The notes under the pieces are model-generated. The model was not told the origin of the DNA, did not search any database, and worked only from the letters and a program-made list of their open reading frames with translations. From contig CM072528.1 of NCBI GenBank assembly GCA_036898165.1, positions 1,674,001-1,738,000 of the forward strand: DNA of 64,000 nt, given 5' to 3'. Numbering within the stretch: the stretch's first letter is position 1; the number at the start of each line of letters is the position of its first letter. This document shows, piece by piece, positions 44,352 to 56,350 of this stretch. Made by a program: the position numbers and the translations under genes. The stretch comes from Silybum marianum. Lineage: Eukaryota > Streptophyta > Magnoliopsida > Asterales > Asteraceae.

Positions 44352-47300
44352 TTATTTAAGAGAAAGGGATGCTACAATATGGAAGAACTGAAGCTTTTCC
44401 AACATCTCTTCAGCTTTTTTTGTAGCCCGTTTTGCGACTCGTGAAAACAACTCGTCACCGAGCTTATCTCCGATATGCGCATCCACGAGCACCCCGCTCA
44501 CACTCCGGCAGCTATTGGCTAGAGCCCGACCCACCTCGGCTGCATCATCGGGCCGGTTCACCACCAACGGGCTCCCACCTTGGAACACCTCTAGCTTCTT
44601 TATGCTAAACGACCCGTTTGCTTCCACCACCTCCCGGAAATCTTGTAAGCTCGGTGCGTAAACCGGAATGTTGAAATCGTCTCTTTTCTCACTCGTTATA
44701 AGTCCCTGTGTAAAATTTGGTTTGTTGGTTTATTAGATCAGTATGAAAGAGAAAACTGATGTGACATAGTTAATGAAACATTTATATCAAATGATATTAT
44801 ATATGGAAATTAGTTAAAGAAGATTAGCTGAGTTGTATGATTGTAGTATAACAAAATTAGGTGTCTAAAATGTCTAAATAACTTAATAGACTATTTTATA
44901 CGACTTAATTTTATACATCATATCTAAAACTGTTCCAATATGTTTTAAACTTTCTTGACATTTATTGTTTGATCCTACAAAAAAGTACTGACATCTTATA
45001 AAATAGTTAATGAACACTTTATTTTAAAAAACTTGTTACAACACTTAAAAACATCAAATAAACTTATGTAACAAAATTTGTATATATAACGTTTTATTAT
45101 TTGAGTTATGGAACGATCTTTTAATTAGCACATTATTTTTACTTGTTATAAAATAGATAATATATCTTACTATACAAACAGCCTTAAAAAATTTCTTACG
45201 AAGACAAAAAAAACCTTTTATAAAACTTATATAACATTTTGTTATTTAATTTCTATAAAATAATTTATTAAAACATTTTATAAACACAAAATAACGAATG
45301 ATTACCTCTTGGACAAGATCATCCCATGCATCCTGAAAATGGGTCCCAAAAAGCAACCCGGCCCCACCTTGGTCTGTCGGGTCATCAGAGGTCCGACCCA
45401 ACAAAGCAATAAACATGGACCCACCATTTTTCATCTCTTTCGATCTCATTTTCAAAAATCCGGCAAGATCCGCCTGAAATTGCTTCCGGTATGCATTTGC
45501 AGTGCTTTTCTTTGCACCATGAATGAAAATCTTCCCTTTATTATAAGTTTCCGACGAACTATCCACCACAATTTCCGGCACCTGAGATAGCCAATGCAGC
45601 GAGAACGCCGAGTAGAAAACATCTATCGATCTCGCCGGAAAAAGCCGCCGGTAGAAAGAACCAGGGACACCGGCGGCAAAGAATGAACGGTGGCCGGTGG
45701 AAGCTAGACATTCTTCCATGGTTGAAACGTCTTGGTTGGCGAGTGGTGGGAGGAGTTGAAAGAGGGTGTTGAAATCGTTGGAAGGGAGGTCGGCAAAGAA
45801 AGCGGAAAATTCCGGTACACCGGAGTGGTCGCCGGAAGCTTGGTAACGTTTGGTGATGTGGTCGATAATGACGTTAACGATGAAAATGGTGTTGGTTCCG
45901 CTTGAACAACCGAGATCCGCCACCGTGAAGGGTGTTTCCGGCGAGTTCAATTGAACACCGTCTAGGGTTTCTTTTAAAAGATGGAGCATTGATCTAGCGT
46001 GTTTTGCCTGCATGCATGCATGATCGATGAGTATATATATATATATATATATATAGGTGGAGGTTCAAACGAGAACACCTCCATTTTAAGAGAACGCGAA
46101 AACGCTCTTATCACATGTGGTAATACACGTGAGAAGACTTGGTGGTGTGCAGACGAAGTGTCTTGCGACTTAGGTCGTGCCAAAGGTCGTTTGTGTCTAT
46201 GATTTAGTATCACAAGTGATGGTCTTGATGGATTATAGTAATACATCAACAACACCCTTATCACATGTGACGGATCTTAAAGGTGTAACGGCGACTTGGC
46301 CCGCAAGCTAGATCGCGTCAAAAGTCGTCCGCATCTCTGATTTAGTATCACATGTGTATCATATGTGATCGAATAATAGACCAATCCTACAAACTAATAC
46401 AAATCAAGTTAAAAATAATATTTTCATGATTTTTTTTATCAAATGCTATGATTTAAGATTTATTACATATATGTTTGTTTCGTAATGTAAAAGTTTCACA
46501 TGTATTTGTTTTCATAAGTTCAAAGTTTCACATACATTTGTTTCATAATGTATTTTTTTCACGTATTTTTTTTCACAAATCATAACATTTGATGAAAAAA
46601 TTATTTTTAACTTGGTTTGTACGAGTTTGTAGGATTTGTATAGTTTGTAAATGAACCACCATCTCTATATCTATATATATATATCTATAGGGGCAGGTTT
46701 ATATACAAAATCATATATGATTCATATATAAAATCTTATATGATTTTGATGTTAATACAAAATCACATGTGACCTTTTGTTGATGTTGTACAAAATCACA
46801 TGTGATTAAAAAAACTCATTGCTTTCTCGTAGAAAGATATTGTCTTCACATGAGACTCCCTATATATACATATATATATATATATACAGGGTTAGGTTCA
46901 AATGTGAACTCAATTTTGGCTGTGAACGTGAGAACGAATCTCAGCCACACATCTTCGGTTATGGTGGAAGCGATCACGGAGGATTGACGCGATTCATGGG
47001 AAGGTGGAGATTATTAAAGGAGGGCAACCAGGTCAAAGCGGCATTTATTTGACCGGATAAGTGACTGAGATTCGTCCTCACGTTCACAACCAAAAATGAG
47101 TTCACGTTTGAACTTTCCTATATATATATAGAGAGAGAGAGAGAGATCTAGACATGTTCAGTGGTGGAGGAATCCTACGTTGGGTTTCGAGTGTTGCATC
47201 AAATCTGCACCAGATTTCCAAAGGTACAATTCCAACCATTCTATGGTGTTCCTGTTTTGTTTAATTAAATCCTAAATATTTATTTCGGACAATTGAACCT

Positions 47301-47723
47301 TTTCGATTCATAGTTGGATCCAATTGAGTTTTATAAAAAAACAAAAAGTTTTTCTGATTTAATTTTATAACCAAAATTTAATTTTGTCGGATGGTTAACG
47401 GTTATAGAAGGTGTTGAAACCCAAGTGTGTATTTCTTGAAACGAATTAGTGAAAAGAAAATGAGATATAAAATGGGGTTCAAATTATCGCCAAAAATAAA
47501 GGCAAATACACAGGATCACCATAACCATTTTTCTGCTAATAAATCAATTAAGATGTTGAAGATGGTGTGTGTGTGTATATATATATATATATAAATATAC
47601 CTGAGCTTGAGAATTATTGGCATAACTGGCTTCACCTTTGCCACCTTTCATGCTAAGAAGTCTTTCAAGCTTTATGTTTGATGAAACCACAACATTATTC
47701 ATATCACTCGAAGGAGGAGCCAT
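44352..47723 (-). CDS. IAMT1: indole-3-acetate O-methyltransferase (SABATH family)
   Basis: Three minus-strand exons, 47601-47723, 45306-46007 and 44352-44705, phase 0 throughout, give 392 residues. SABATH enzymes move a methyl group from S-adenosylmethionine to a carboxyl group. The sequence follows IAMT1, which makes methyl-IAA from auxin: LERLLSMKGGKGEASYANNS, FTVADLGCSSGTNT (the SAM-binding loop), FNTLFQLLPPL, FFAAGVPGSFYRRLFP, AFSLHWLSQVPE, GLLFGTHFQDAWDDLVQE, and the closing LQFFHIVASLSLK. The ATG at 47723 (MAPPSS) is preferred; no ATG lies upstream in frame in the visible exon. Intron 1 (1.6 kb) is packed with three (TA)n-type elements. Its splice donor, GTATAT, runs straight into a (TA)n(CA)n microsatellite. 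Confidence 0.94.
46055..46665. mobile_element. (TA)n-embedded TIR element, family G, 610 bases
   Basis: Starts GTGGAGGTTCAAACGAGAAC after (TA)n and ends GTAAATGAACCACCATCTC before TATA. Inside are TTATCACATGTGGTAATAC, GTATCACATGTGTATCATAT and several CACAAATCATAACATTTGAT arms. In IAMT1 intron 1. Confidence 0.6.
46689..46860. mobile_element. (TA)n-embedded element with AATCATATATGATT core
   Basis: Starts GGGGCAGGTTTATATACAAA and ends CACATGAGACTCCC, bordered by TA runs. ACAAAATCACATGTGA repeats inside. In IAMT1 intron 1. Confidence 0.55.
46888..47119. mobile_element. family B element copy 2, inverted
   Basis: Starts AGGGTTAGGTTCAAATGTGA and ends CACGTTTGAACTTTCC between TA tracts. Its core is the reverse complement of the copies at 6987, 51680 and 58281. 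In IAMT1 intron 1. Confidence 0.8.
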
Positions 47724-47759
47724 TGATAGATAATTAATGCTTGATTCTGATTGATACAA

Positions 47760-48619
47760 TGCTGGAGATCTATATATATAGATATATAGATATAAGACTC
47801 TTATATATATATATGTATGTATATCTATATGTGTGTGTATATATGTATGTGGGTGGGTGGGAGTGTTTTGAAATGAACTACAAGGATTGTGTGTCTATAT
47901 ATATAGACATCCATAGCCAGACAAGGACAAGGATCGACAAGGGTAGTTTTGGAAATAAGTAATTCTTTTTTCTTTTCTTTTAATTTATATTTATATTATA
48001 GTAATTTGATTTGGTAAAAACTAATGTGGTCTTGACCACGACAACAACCACAATTAATTAACGATATTTTAATACATGTATGGATGTAAATTAAGTGAAA
48101 AATTAATTTAAGATTTATATGTAAGAAACATTTTTAAAAAAAAATCATTATTGGTCATCGTCGTATGTATTCAGGTTTTTTTATTACATAAAAATTTAGA
48201 AACATTATAAATCTGAAATTAAAAGCTGAAAACTATATTTGGATGAGTAATAGAAGTCAAAAAAATTGTATTAACCGGGTGGGGTGACTTCAAAACCCCA
48301 CCCTTGCAATTTTTGTTTTGTAATGTGTTTTCTAACTCCTTGCTAGTGGTAATAAAATTTCTGTTGTTAAAAAAAAAACTGATAACTATGTAAATGACAC
48401 TAACGAGATTCAAATTTGGGTCTGAGGTGAAAAAAAAGTGTTGCAAAATAACTATAGCAAAGAAAACTTATATCATCATTGTAATTTTAAAATATATATG
48501 GTGACACTTTTCACGACCCTATAATTTTTTATACTATGACAGAAGAACGGAACGGTGACACGTTCGCCACAAAAATAACTTTAAGTTTGTCTCTGTCCAT
48601 AGCGTCTAATCGAATTAAA
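47760..48619. other. IAMT1 upstream region
   Basis: Expected promoter side of the minus-strand gene. Microsatellite (TA and TG) at 47768-47860, then AT-rich DNA. No exon or RNA gene recognised. Confidence 0.4.
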
Positions 48620-48892
48620 ATTAAGGGTTGGGGGAAATTTACTGATAAAGGTAAACATTATAATCTATTTTATCAGATAAGATTACAGTTCCTTAGAATG
48701 GTATTGAATGCAATAATTTATATTGGGTAAGAGTCAAGATCATCCTCACTTATCGAGTAAGATTTTCCAACTTTATTATCGCTCTTATAGGGTAATTAAG
48801 ATTTTTGACTCTTATCATATTCATCCAGTAAAATAAATATTCAGTAAATGTTTATTGACTAAATGTTTAGTAAATTATCCATAAATCTTAAA
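48620..48892. mobile_element. worn Tourist-like MITE, family H
   Basis: ATTTACTGATAAAGGTAAAC on the left, ACTAAATGTTTAGTAAATTA on the right; TTATCGAGTAAGATTTT and CTTATAGGGTAATTAAG are decayed GGTAAG blocks. Confidence 0.45.
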
Positions 48893-48929
48893 AATCAAAA
48901 TGTATATGAGTTTTGTTATATATATAAAT

Positions 48930-49500
48930 GCTATACGTTTAACAAAATAAAATTAAGGTGATTTAAATTTCCATTTTATTTCTTATTTTAAGGCAAATTT
49001 TAAGTTTTGTATTAATTGTTATATGTTTTAAGGCAAATTGTTATACGGTTTTGTATTAATTGTTATATGTTTTGTATTTGGGCAAAACGTATAGCAATTA
49101 ATTGTTATACGTTTTGTATCAATTGTTATATGTTTTGTAATTAAATGAAATTAAGGTGATTTAAATTTCCAGTTTGTTTCTTATTTTAAGGCAAATTTTA
49201 AGTTCTGTATTAATTGTTATATGTTTTAACGCAAATTGTTATACGTTTTGTATTCGGACAAAATGTATAACACTTAATTGTTATACGTTTTGTATTAATT
49301 ATTATATGTATTGTATTTGGACAAAACATATAGCAATTAACTGTTATACGTTTTGTATCACTTGTTATATATTTTGTAATTAAAATTTTAAGTTTTATAT
49401 ATAAAATGTTATACGTTTAACAAAATAAAATTAAGGTGATTTAAATTTCCATTTTGTTTCTTATTTGAAGGCAAACTTTAAGTTTTGTATTAATTGTTTT
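48930..49500. repeat. three diverged tandem copies of an AT-rich unit
   Basis: AATTAAGGTGATTTAAATTTCCA starts at 48951, 49149 and 49429, each followed by GGCAAATTTTAAGTT-type sequence. Between them TTGTTATACGTTTTGTAT repeats many times. No known element matches. Confidence 0.75.
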
Positions 49501-49599
49501 TAGATCAATAATTACTCATGTATATCTTACTTCTTCCACCATTTCTAAAACAACATTTTATACAATATTATTTAACAAAGTGTGACATTGATGAACCAC

Positions 49600-49770
49600 A
49601 ATACTTGTTGCGTACTGTTTAAGATTTGTGGGGATACGGCTAGTAATCTATCTACTCCAGGTTCGAATCTAGGCCTTTGAGAATTATCTCAGGATTGCAT
49701 GTTTTAGCGGTCTTAAAAGTGTCAGGGATTAGTCTGGACAAATGTCTAGAATACCCTTTCCAAAAAAAAT
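49600..49770 (+). mobile_element. SINE-like element (family S3)
   Basis: A tRNA-like head with B box GGTTCGAATCTAG near 49661, then TGTCAGGGATTAGTCTGGAC and CTAGAATACCC before an AAAAAAAA tail. The 3' half resembles S1 (GGGATTA, GAATACCC). Target duplication not certain. Confidence 0.6.
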
Positions 49771-49777
49771 ATTGTTT

Positions 49778-49874
49778 TGATGCACTAAAATCTTATTCGG
49801 TAGGTAAATGATAGTGTTGAATTTTGTCGCTAATCACCTACTCCTTTGATTATATATAATATTGATCCCTAGAA
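49778..49874. repeat. left copy of a flanking direct repeat
   Basis: ACTAAAATCTTATTCG through ATATTGATCCCTAGAA recurs at 50592-50680. The two copies bracket the nested element cluster between them. Confidence 0.65.
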
Positions 49875-49930
49875 CACAACGTGTTAAATTTTTTTATTTT
49901 TCTCTCCTTTCTTTTCCTTTCCTTTCTTTT

Positions 49931-50441
49931 CTCTCCAAATTCGAGAACACAACGTTAAGGTAGACTAAAGACGCGTAAAATCACCAAATGGCTTTTGGCC
50001 TAGTTGTATGTGAGCCTCTGATATCCTAGGAGGTCGGGAGTTCAAACCTCACCAAATGTGAGGATGTCGTGTCAGTTTATTTGTTTCATTTGCAGTATAT
50101 AAATATTATATACTTCAAAAAAGATGCGTAAACTCGTTCGACGTGTTTTTAGCTTAATTACACATTTCCGAGGGATTTTTGAAGTTTTTTTTGTTGGTTT
50201 CGAGAGATTTTGTAAGTGTTTTTGTCGATTTCGAAGAAAATTTTCGGGTTGTTTGATTGATTTTAAAAGACTTTTTAGGATCGTGCCTTTGAGTTATAGG
50301 GTCCCGTGTGAAAAGTGAGTGGGGGGATTGAAGGATAAGGTGGTAAAAAAAAAGTTTATTTAACCCTTATAAAAAAATATTAATTTCATTTTCATTGGGG
50401 TCTTGTCCCCCCACTCCTTGTGCCTTACATCCGTCAATGCT
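49931..50441. mobile_element. family W element interrupted by a SINE
   Basis: AGGTAGACTAAAGACGCG on the left and GTCCCCCCACTCC to CATCCGTCAATGC on the right match, in inverse, the uninterrupted relative at 57061-57418. A SINE (49980-50119) splits it. Confidence 0.65.
49967..50132 (+). mobile_element. SINE family S2, nested insertion
   Basis: TTTTGGCCTAGTTGTATGTG, B-box GAGTTCAAACCTC, TTTGTTTCATTTGCAGTATA and an A-rich tail. AAAGACGCGTAAA on the left and AAAGATGCGTAAA on the right form a 13-base target duplication with one mismatch. Confidence 0.85.
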
Positions 50442-50680
50442 TACCCCGGTAAGTGCTTGCTTACCAAGTCACATTACCTTATTGGATGGATATAAAAAAT
50501 GTCAAAAAATTTACCCGGTAGGTGATGGCAAGGACTCTTATCACAGTTAATATTTAGCGGATAAATTATTGCATATAACACAACTTTGATAAACTAAAAT
50601 CTTATTCGATGTGTCAAATTTTATCGATAAACACTTATCTCTTGATTATATATATATATATATAATATTGATCCCTAGAA
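50441..50680. mobile_element. worn Tourist-like MITE, family H
   Basis: CCGGTAAGTGCTTGCTTACC, TTTACCCGGTAGGTGATGG and ACTAAAATCTTATTCG follow the order seen in the complete copy at 62740. Confidence 0.5.
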
Positions 50681-51679
50681 GGCTAGAAAGGTGATTTGGG
50701 TAGGGTCTACTCTAGTAGTAGGGGATAAAGTTGAACTATGAATTAAATCGGGTCAAGTCGGGTCGGGTTGGGGAACAGAAAATCTAGACATTAATTAATG
50801 GGTTTCACATGCAGCCAAAAATCAGGCTCAAGATTCACGCCGGATTTTCATATCCATCCATCTCCGGCCGATCATCTTCTTCCCTTCTAATTTATTTTTA
50901 TTTTTAATAATTTATAAAAAGTCGTAAAATTAAATAGTTAAAAGAAAAAGTTATTTGCAATAGAAAATAATAGTAACTATATAATTAGTTTGATAACAGT
51001 TTATTTTCGTTTACGGTTATTAAAAAATTAAAAGAACACAACTTTAACAAAGTTTCCAACCATAATATCTTGGGGTTAAAAGTGATTGAAACATAATGAA
51101 TGCACAATTCATCAAATTTCATTCTTTAATTAATTCTTTATGTATACTTTTAATTAATTAATGATTTTTTACATACATATATAATATATTTACATATATA
51201 TATATATATATATCAACAATCATACAAGACTTAATTGGTAATCTAAGTAGAACATTAAGCAATTAATTATACACATGAATGATTAAGTTTAGTTAATTAA
51301 TTATATATTTATTCATATTTATAATTAAAATATTGTGTTAATTACTAATTAGTCATATTTATGCTTTTTTCAATCTAAACAACATCATGAATTCATGATC
51401 TTGGTTTTTTTCCTTCCTAATTATAACTTGCCAAAATATATATATCTTTTAATTAACAAAATTAAAACCCATAAATCAAGGGTCCCAAATTCAATTACCT
51501 ACCAACCATTTTATCTATATTCAAATTTACATTCATTCAATATTATTTTCTAGCTACTTTATAAAGCAATTCTTTTGATCAAGTCTTATGCTGACTTTTA
51601 AAAGTAACTTTATTAGTATTTAATTTCATGGTATATGTTAACAATAATTCATATATATAGATATATATATATATATATA
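50681..51679. other. AT-rich spacer, no gene seen
   Basis: Non-coding, with TTAATTAAT and (TA)n runs. GGTCAAGTCGGGTCGGGTTGG near 50750 resembles the 16905 repeat. Confidence 0.4.
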
Positions 51680-51911
51680 GAGGAAAGTTACAAATGTGAA
51701 CTCATTTTTGGTTGTGAACTTGAGGACGAATCTCAACCACTTATCCGGTCAATAAAGGCGGCTTTGACCTGGTTCCCCTCCTTTAATAATCTCCACCCTC
51801 CCATGAATCGCGTCAATCCTCCGTGATCGCGTCCACCATAACCGAAAATGTGTGGCTGAGATTCGTCCTCACGTTCACAACCAAAAATGAGTTCACATTT
51901 GAACCTACCCC
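51680..51911. mobile_element. family B element copy 3
   Basis: Starts GAGGAAAGTTACAAATGTGA and ends CACATTTGAACCTACCCC between (TA)n tracts. Core nearly identical to the copies at 6987 and 58281. Confidence 0.8.
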
Positions 51912-52219
51912 TATATATATATATATTTGTTGTTATAACTTATAAGTTATAAATGGAGGTAATTACAGACTCTTGTCTGAACTAATTATTATTGTAAAAA
52001 GAATGGAAAGGTGGGACTGAGACAAGACAAGTAAATGGAAACAAGAACTGGGATTAATTATTTGGTCCATCAAACAAATAAAAAACGTATCTACTGATTC
52101 AATTCTTCACAATTATTTGGTCGATCATAGAATATATATTGAAATTGAACAAATCTTCTCTGCATGTTTAAACTTCTATATGTTTAATTATGATTATATA
52201 CATATATATATATTATACA

Positions 52220-52588
52220 TAGAAAAATTCAATTGCATCTTTCGATTATGAACAAGGACAAAGGAGTGTGTAAAGTGCGTCCCTAGTGTTCACACTTGGT
52301 ATGAATAACGAATGTGAACGTTCATGATAAATAATACAACATTCATAATTAATGCACAATATATGATCATGATTCATTAAATTGATTCACTATTCATGAT
52401 GAATAATGCACGATCATGATTCATGTTAAGTTGAACCACTAGTCATGATGAATAATACATATTCATTGTGAATGATACATTATTCATGATGGATAAGCCG
52501 TGAAGGTGCGATCATACACATGTCGAGTTCTAGCTCCTTTGTTCCCTGTTCACAGCCGAAATTCGGTTTGTAATTGAACTCGTCCCTA
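52220..52588. mobile_element. (TA)n-embedded element with ATTCATGATGAAT repeats
   Basis: GAAAAATTCAATTGCATC on the left and TTGTAATTGAACTCGTCCC on the right are inverted. AAGGACAAAGGAG and AGCTCCTTTGTTCCC pair, and the centre holds ATTCATGATGAATAAT-type palindromes. Confidence 0.6.
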
Positions 52589-52713
52589 TATATATATATA
52601 TATTGAATCGGATATGATTTTTTAATGTGTGAGACCCACATCATATGTAATCTACAAGGTGTTTCTTTGTTTCTTTAAATTTACAAAGTTCTCATTTGAA
52701 CCTCCCTCTATAC

Positions 52714-52750
<37 letters not shown>

Positions 52751-52753
<3 letters not shown>

Positions 52754-52913
52754 GAAAGTTCAAACGCAAACTCAAATTTGGTTGTGAACGTGAGGACAAA
52801 TGAGCGCGGAAACGTGTCTGAATGTAGATTATTCAGTCTGAATATGACACGTGTCGCGCTCTCATTTGTCTTCACGTTCACAATCAAATTTGAGTTCTCA
52901 TTTGAACCCGCCC
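52751..52913. mobile_element. family A element copy 3 (short)
   Basis: Starts GAGGAAAGTTCAAACGCAAA and ends CTCATTTGAACCCGCCCC. A single ATTCAGTCTGAAT remains in the centre between CACGTGTC-like arms. Confidence 0.75.
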
Positions 52914-53260
52914 CTATATATATATAGGTATATATATATGTTTCTATTAATTGTCACAAATCCACATAATTATTTGAGCTGGGAAAGCTCTTAGAAGAAA
53001 AGAACTTACCACTATAAAGGCTAAGCGAATACGCATAGACCCCAAAATTATAATTAACCCACAATCATGCTACTAATCTCATTGATGCGTGAATTAAAAA
53101 GCCTACGTACTTCTAGTTTAGAGTACTATTTAATCACATGCCCTCAGCTCCCATTGATTTTGAAAAGAAAAAAAAACCCAACCTGACATTAACGTTTACA
53201 ATATATAATCTTAATTATAAACAAAGACTAGGTAGCCATGCTAGGATGGTGAATTGGGCA

Positions 53261-53262
<2 letters not shown>

Positions 53263-53331
<69 letters not shown>
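53263..53331. repeat. (TA)n microsatellite, about 34 units
   Basis: The longest pure TA run in the window, abutting the left end of the foldback at 53331. Confidence 0.95.
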
Positions 53332-53334
<3 letters not shown>

Positions 53335-53553
53335 AGAGGTTCAAATGAGAACTTTGAGTTTTTAAAAGAGCAAAGGACCCATTTTGGACCACATATGATG
53401 TGGGACCCACAAATAAAAAATCATTTATGATTTTTTAGAAAAAAATCATAAAATCATAAATGATTTTTTATTTGTGGACCCCACATCATTTATGGTCCAA
53501 AATTAGTTCCTTTGTTCCTTTAGATTGATAGTGTTCTTGCATGATCCCTCCCC
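53331..53553. mobile_element. (TA)n-embedded foldback element, family E
   Basis: Starts AGGGAGAGGTTCAAATGAGA and ends TGCATGATCCCTCCCCTATA. AAATCATTTATGATTTTTT arms and GTGGGACCCACA / GTGGACCCCACATC pair across the centre. Partial relatives at 52608-52708 and 54117-54175. Confidence 0.7.
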
Positions 53554-54116
53554 TATATATATATATATATATATATGTAATTAATTGACATTATGAAAAA
53601 ATAATTAATGATATAAACCAAATTAAACGATTGATCATTGAGGGTATAGTATGTATTAATTACATATATAACATGTATATGTAATATATATATATATGTG
53701 CAAAACTTATCCAAAGACAAATATAATCAAGTGGCACCATTTTATTCATGGTTTTTTGGGGACATAGTAATTGCTTGGGCTTTTAAAAGTTGAATCATAT
53801 ATATTCATATATATATCTACAAGTGTACGTAATGGTGAAGCAAAATATATGTAGATATAGCCATAATCTTATGAATTAATTTATATTCCTATTCCTATGG
53901 CTGCAGTTAATGCTAAGTTGTAATTATACAAGAATGAAGGGAACATGGCTCATATTATTCCCATATATCAACCTATACCATAGGTCTAGTTTTGTCCCTT
54001 TCTTCATCCATGTGGATACACCCTAACTACCTTATTTACTTCATGCATGTTATGTTATTTGAAACACAGGCAACGATTAATATATAATGGTTATATATAT
54101 ATATATATATATATAT
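53554..54116. other. AT-rich spacer, no gene seen
   Basis: TA-rich, no repeats of known families and no exon-like sequence. Confidence 0.4.
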
Positions 54117-54492
54117 AGGGAGGTTCAAATGAGAACTTTGTAAAAAGGAACAAAAGAACACTTTGTGAACCATATATATATATATATGAGTCAATCTCCG
54201 TATGAATCGTTATTCATGGGTGAGTTTAGATTAAAATTTAAAAGTGATCAAGGGTCAAGATCCCTTCTTACGCTTCTTACATTAACTTCACTTCTCACAT
54301 GATCTCATGTGAGAAGAAGAGTTAAGACGAGAAGCGTAAGAAGGGATGTGAACTTTTAATCGCACACTCACGCATGAATGCGCTTCTAACGAAAATTGAT
54401 CCGGTGCATCTCATTAGTGTCGATCTTCAAATAAAATTGATCCAATATGATAGATCCTTTCTAAGTTATCCCTTAATTAAATGATCCCTTCT
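54117..54492. mobile_element. half family E end joined to head-to-head family D copies
   Basis: GGGAGGTTCAAATGAGAACT at 54117 is a lone left end. From 54185 two family D segments meet head to head at CACATGATCTCATGTGAGAA, near 54300. Confidence 0.55.
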
Positions 54493-55250
54493 CTCTCTGT
54501 ATATATATAATTATTCATTGTGCATGTAACGGATACCACAAATTAAATACTGTTTTATGCCCTTTATACTATCTAGCTAACCAATACAATGGTTGTGATC
54601 ACTTGGGATCTAAGCAACTGGGAAATTGTAGACTTAATTAATTGCATAGAATTCAGGGTTTGTGCATTGGAATGATGCATATGATCAATTAAATTTGCCC
54701 TTCTTCTACTCTCTCTCTCTCTATATATATATATATATGTGTGTGTATTCATATCATCTAATTATATAATTTGATAGAAGTACCCTAGCTAATATATGGT
54801 TTATAGGATAGCTAGCTAATGAATCAACTTTTAAGTTAAATCCCCATATATATAGGATCAAAAAGCTAGCTTCAACATATGCATGAGTACTTAAGTTAGT
54901 GGACTCATATGCTCCCAGTATTTAGCTAGCTGTATATCCATAATAATATATAACTACTATATACGTAATAGGTGGTAATCATTTGAAAACCCAATTATTT
55001 ATGAGAACTCCCAGATCCAACGATATGTATGAGTTCAGTAACTAATCACAATGTGAATTACCATGTTTGTGTTTAGTGTTTGAAACATAAGATAATCATG
55101 CCTTGAGTTTAGTAAGTTTGAAATAGAAAACATATTGGTTTGGGTTCAGTATATAATCACAATATGAATTACCATGTACGTTTTAACATGTGTGTTTATG
55201 AATTGATCTCACAGTTCTTACAAAATACAGAATTCTTCTAGGAATAACCC

Positions 55251-55282
<32 letters not shown>

Positions 55283-55748
55283 GCTCCATGCCACCAAGTG
55301 TCACCAGGGTATATGTGCAACATACTGCAAAACACAGAGAATCAAAACCTGCAAACTTGATTTTGACCACATATGAGTTAAAAAAAGAAAAGCTAGACAG
55401 CCCAATTGCCCAAAGAGAAATAAAAAAGTTAGCTGTGGAAGGCTTAAAACCAAAAGATCTTAATGGGTCCAGCTGAACCAGAACATGCTTAATGTTAAGC
55501 CAACCAAAAAAAACATGTTTTGAAATGAAAGCTATCCAAAATCATCAGATAGAAACCCAACATAGCTACCCATAAAGTAGAAGGTCCAATCCTCTTCTGT
55601 TTACATCACATAATGCAACAAGGCAACATTATTATTTTCCCAACTTTTATTCATTATTTCTTGTAAAAAGGCACCTCTCTTTTGCTTTCCTGAACTAGAC
55701 ACTTTGTCTATAACTTCAACTCCATCACTGCAACAAATTTAACTTTAT
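54493..55748. other. spacer, no gene assigned
   Basis: TA-rich to 55275, then a more mixed stretch (55285-55740). A 62-residue frame at 55288-55476 is K/E-rich but matches no family I know. A CT tract with (TA)n is at 54708-54740. Confidence 0.35.
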
Positions 55749-55968
55749 AGGAAAAGACTTGGGATCACGTGAGATCAACCTGTTTGCATGAGACCACTTT
55801 TTTACACTTGAAATTTTACAGTAAAACACCGTGAAGGTAACATTCACAGTGTTTTTGCTGTGAATGTTCGTATCTTTTTACCTTTACAGTGTTTTGCTGT
55901 GAAGTTTCAAGTGTAAAAATATGGTCTCACGAAAACAGATCGGTTTCACTTGAACCCAACCCTTATAC
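55749..55968. mobile_element. family C element copy 2
   Basis: Starts AGGAAAAGACTTGGGATCAC and ends TCACTTGAACCCAACCC. GTGAAGTTTCAAGTGTAAAA and its inverse are inside. Confidence 0.65.
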
Positions 55969-55974
55969 GACGTC

Positions 55975-56350
55975 TAGAATCTCTTAAGTGTTCTAATAGA
56001 ATACTTTATATAACATATTTAAGTTTATAAAATCAAACCATAAAACGTCTTATCTAAAGAGGTTACAATAGGTTTATTGGACCTTTTTTTTGGCATTTTG
56101 ACAAGTTTTTATGACGTTTTTAACATAAAATGTCATGTAAGTTATTTTTATATGACACTTTTTTTCAAACAGTGTTGTATAAAATTGTTAACACGACACT
56201 TTATTTTAAAACCATCTTAATTTTTTTTGTTAAAACGCCTAAAAACGTCTTGTAAACCTATTATAACACTTTAAGATATAACGTTTTTTGGTTTTATCCT
56301 ATAAACTTAAGTCATATAAAGTATTTTTTAGGATGATTATACATTTTAAG
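55975..56350. mobile_element. diverged relative of the PYRB-intron foldback
   Basis: TAAGTGTTCTAATAGA, TTATATGACACTTTTTTTCA, CAGTGTTGTATAAA and TATCCTATAAACTTAAG follow the order of the 205-535 element. Confidence 0.5.

Noticed and set aside
47724..47759. Twelve-residue N-terminal extension of IAMT1 (beginning at a TTG codon)
   Set aside because: No ATG in this extension; the ATG at 47723 gives a normal-length protein.
55288..55476. 62-residue K/E-rich frame
   Set aside because: No recognised motif, no splice partner, and no promoter signal; could be chance. An RNA-seq track would decide.
53600..55740. MicroRNA gene in the gene-free stretch
   Set aside because: No match to the mature sequences of common plant miRNA families that I could recall; hairpins here are element arms.
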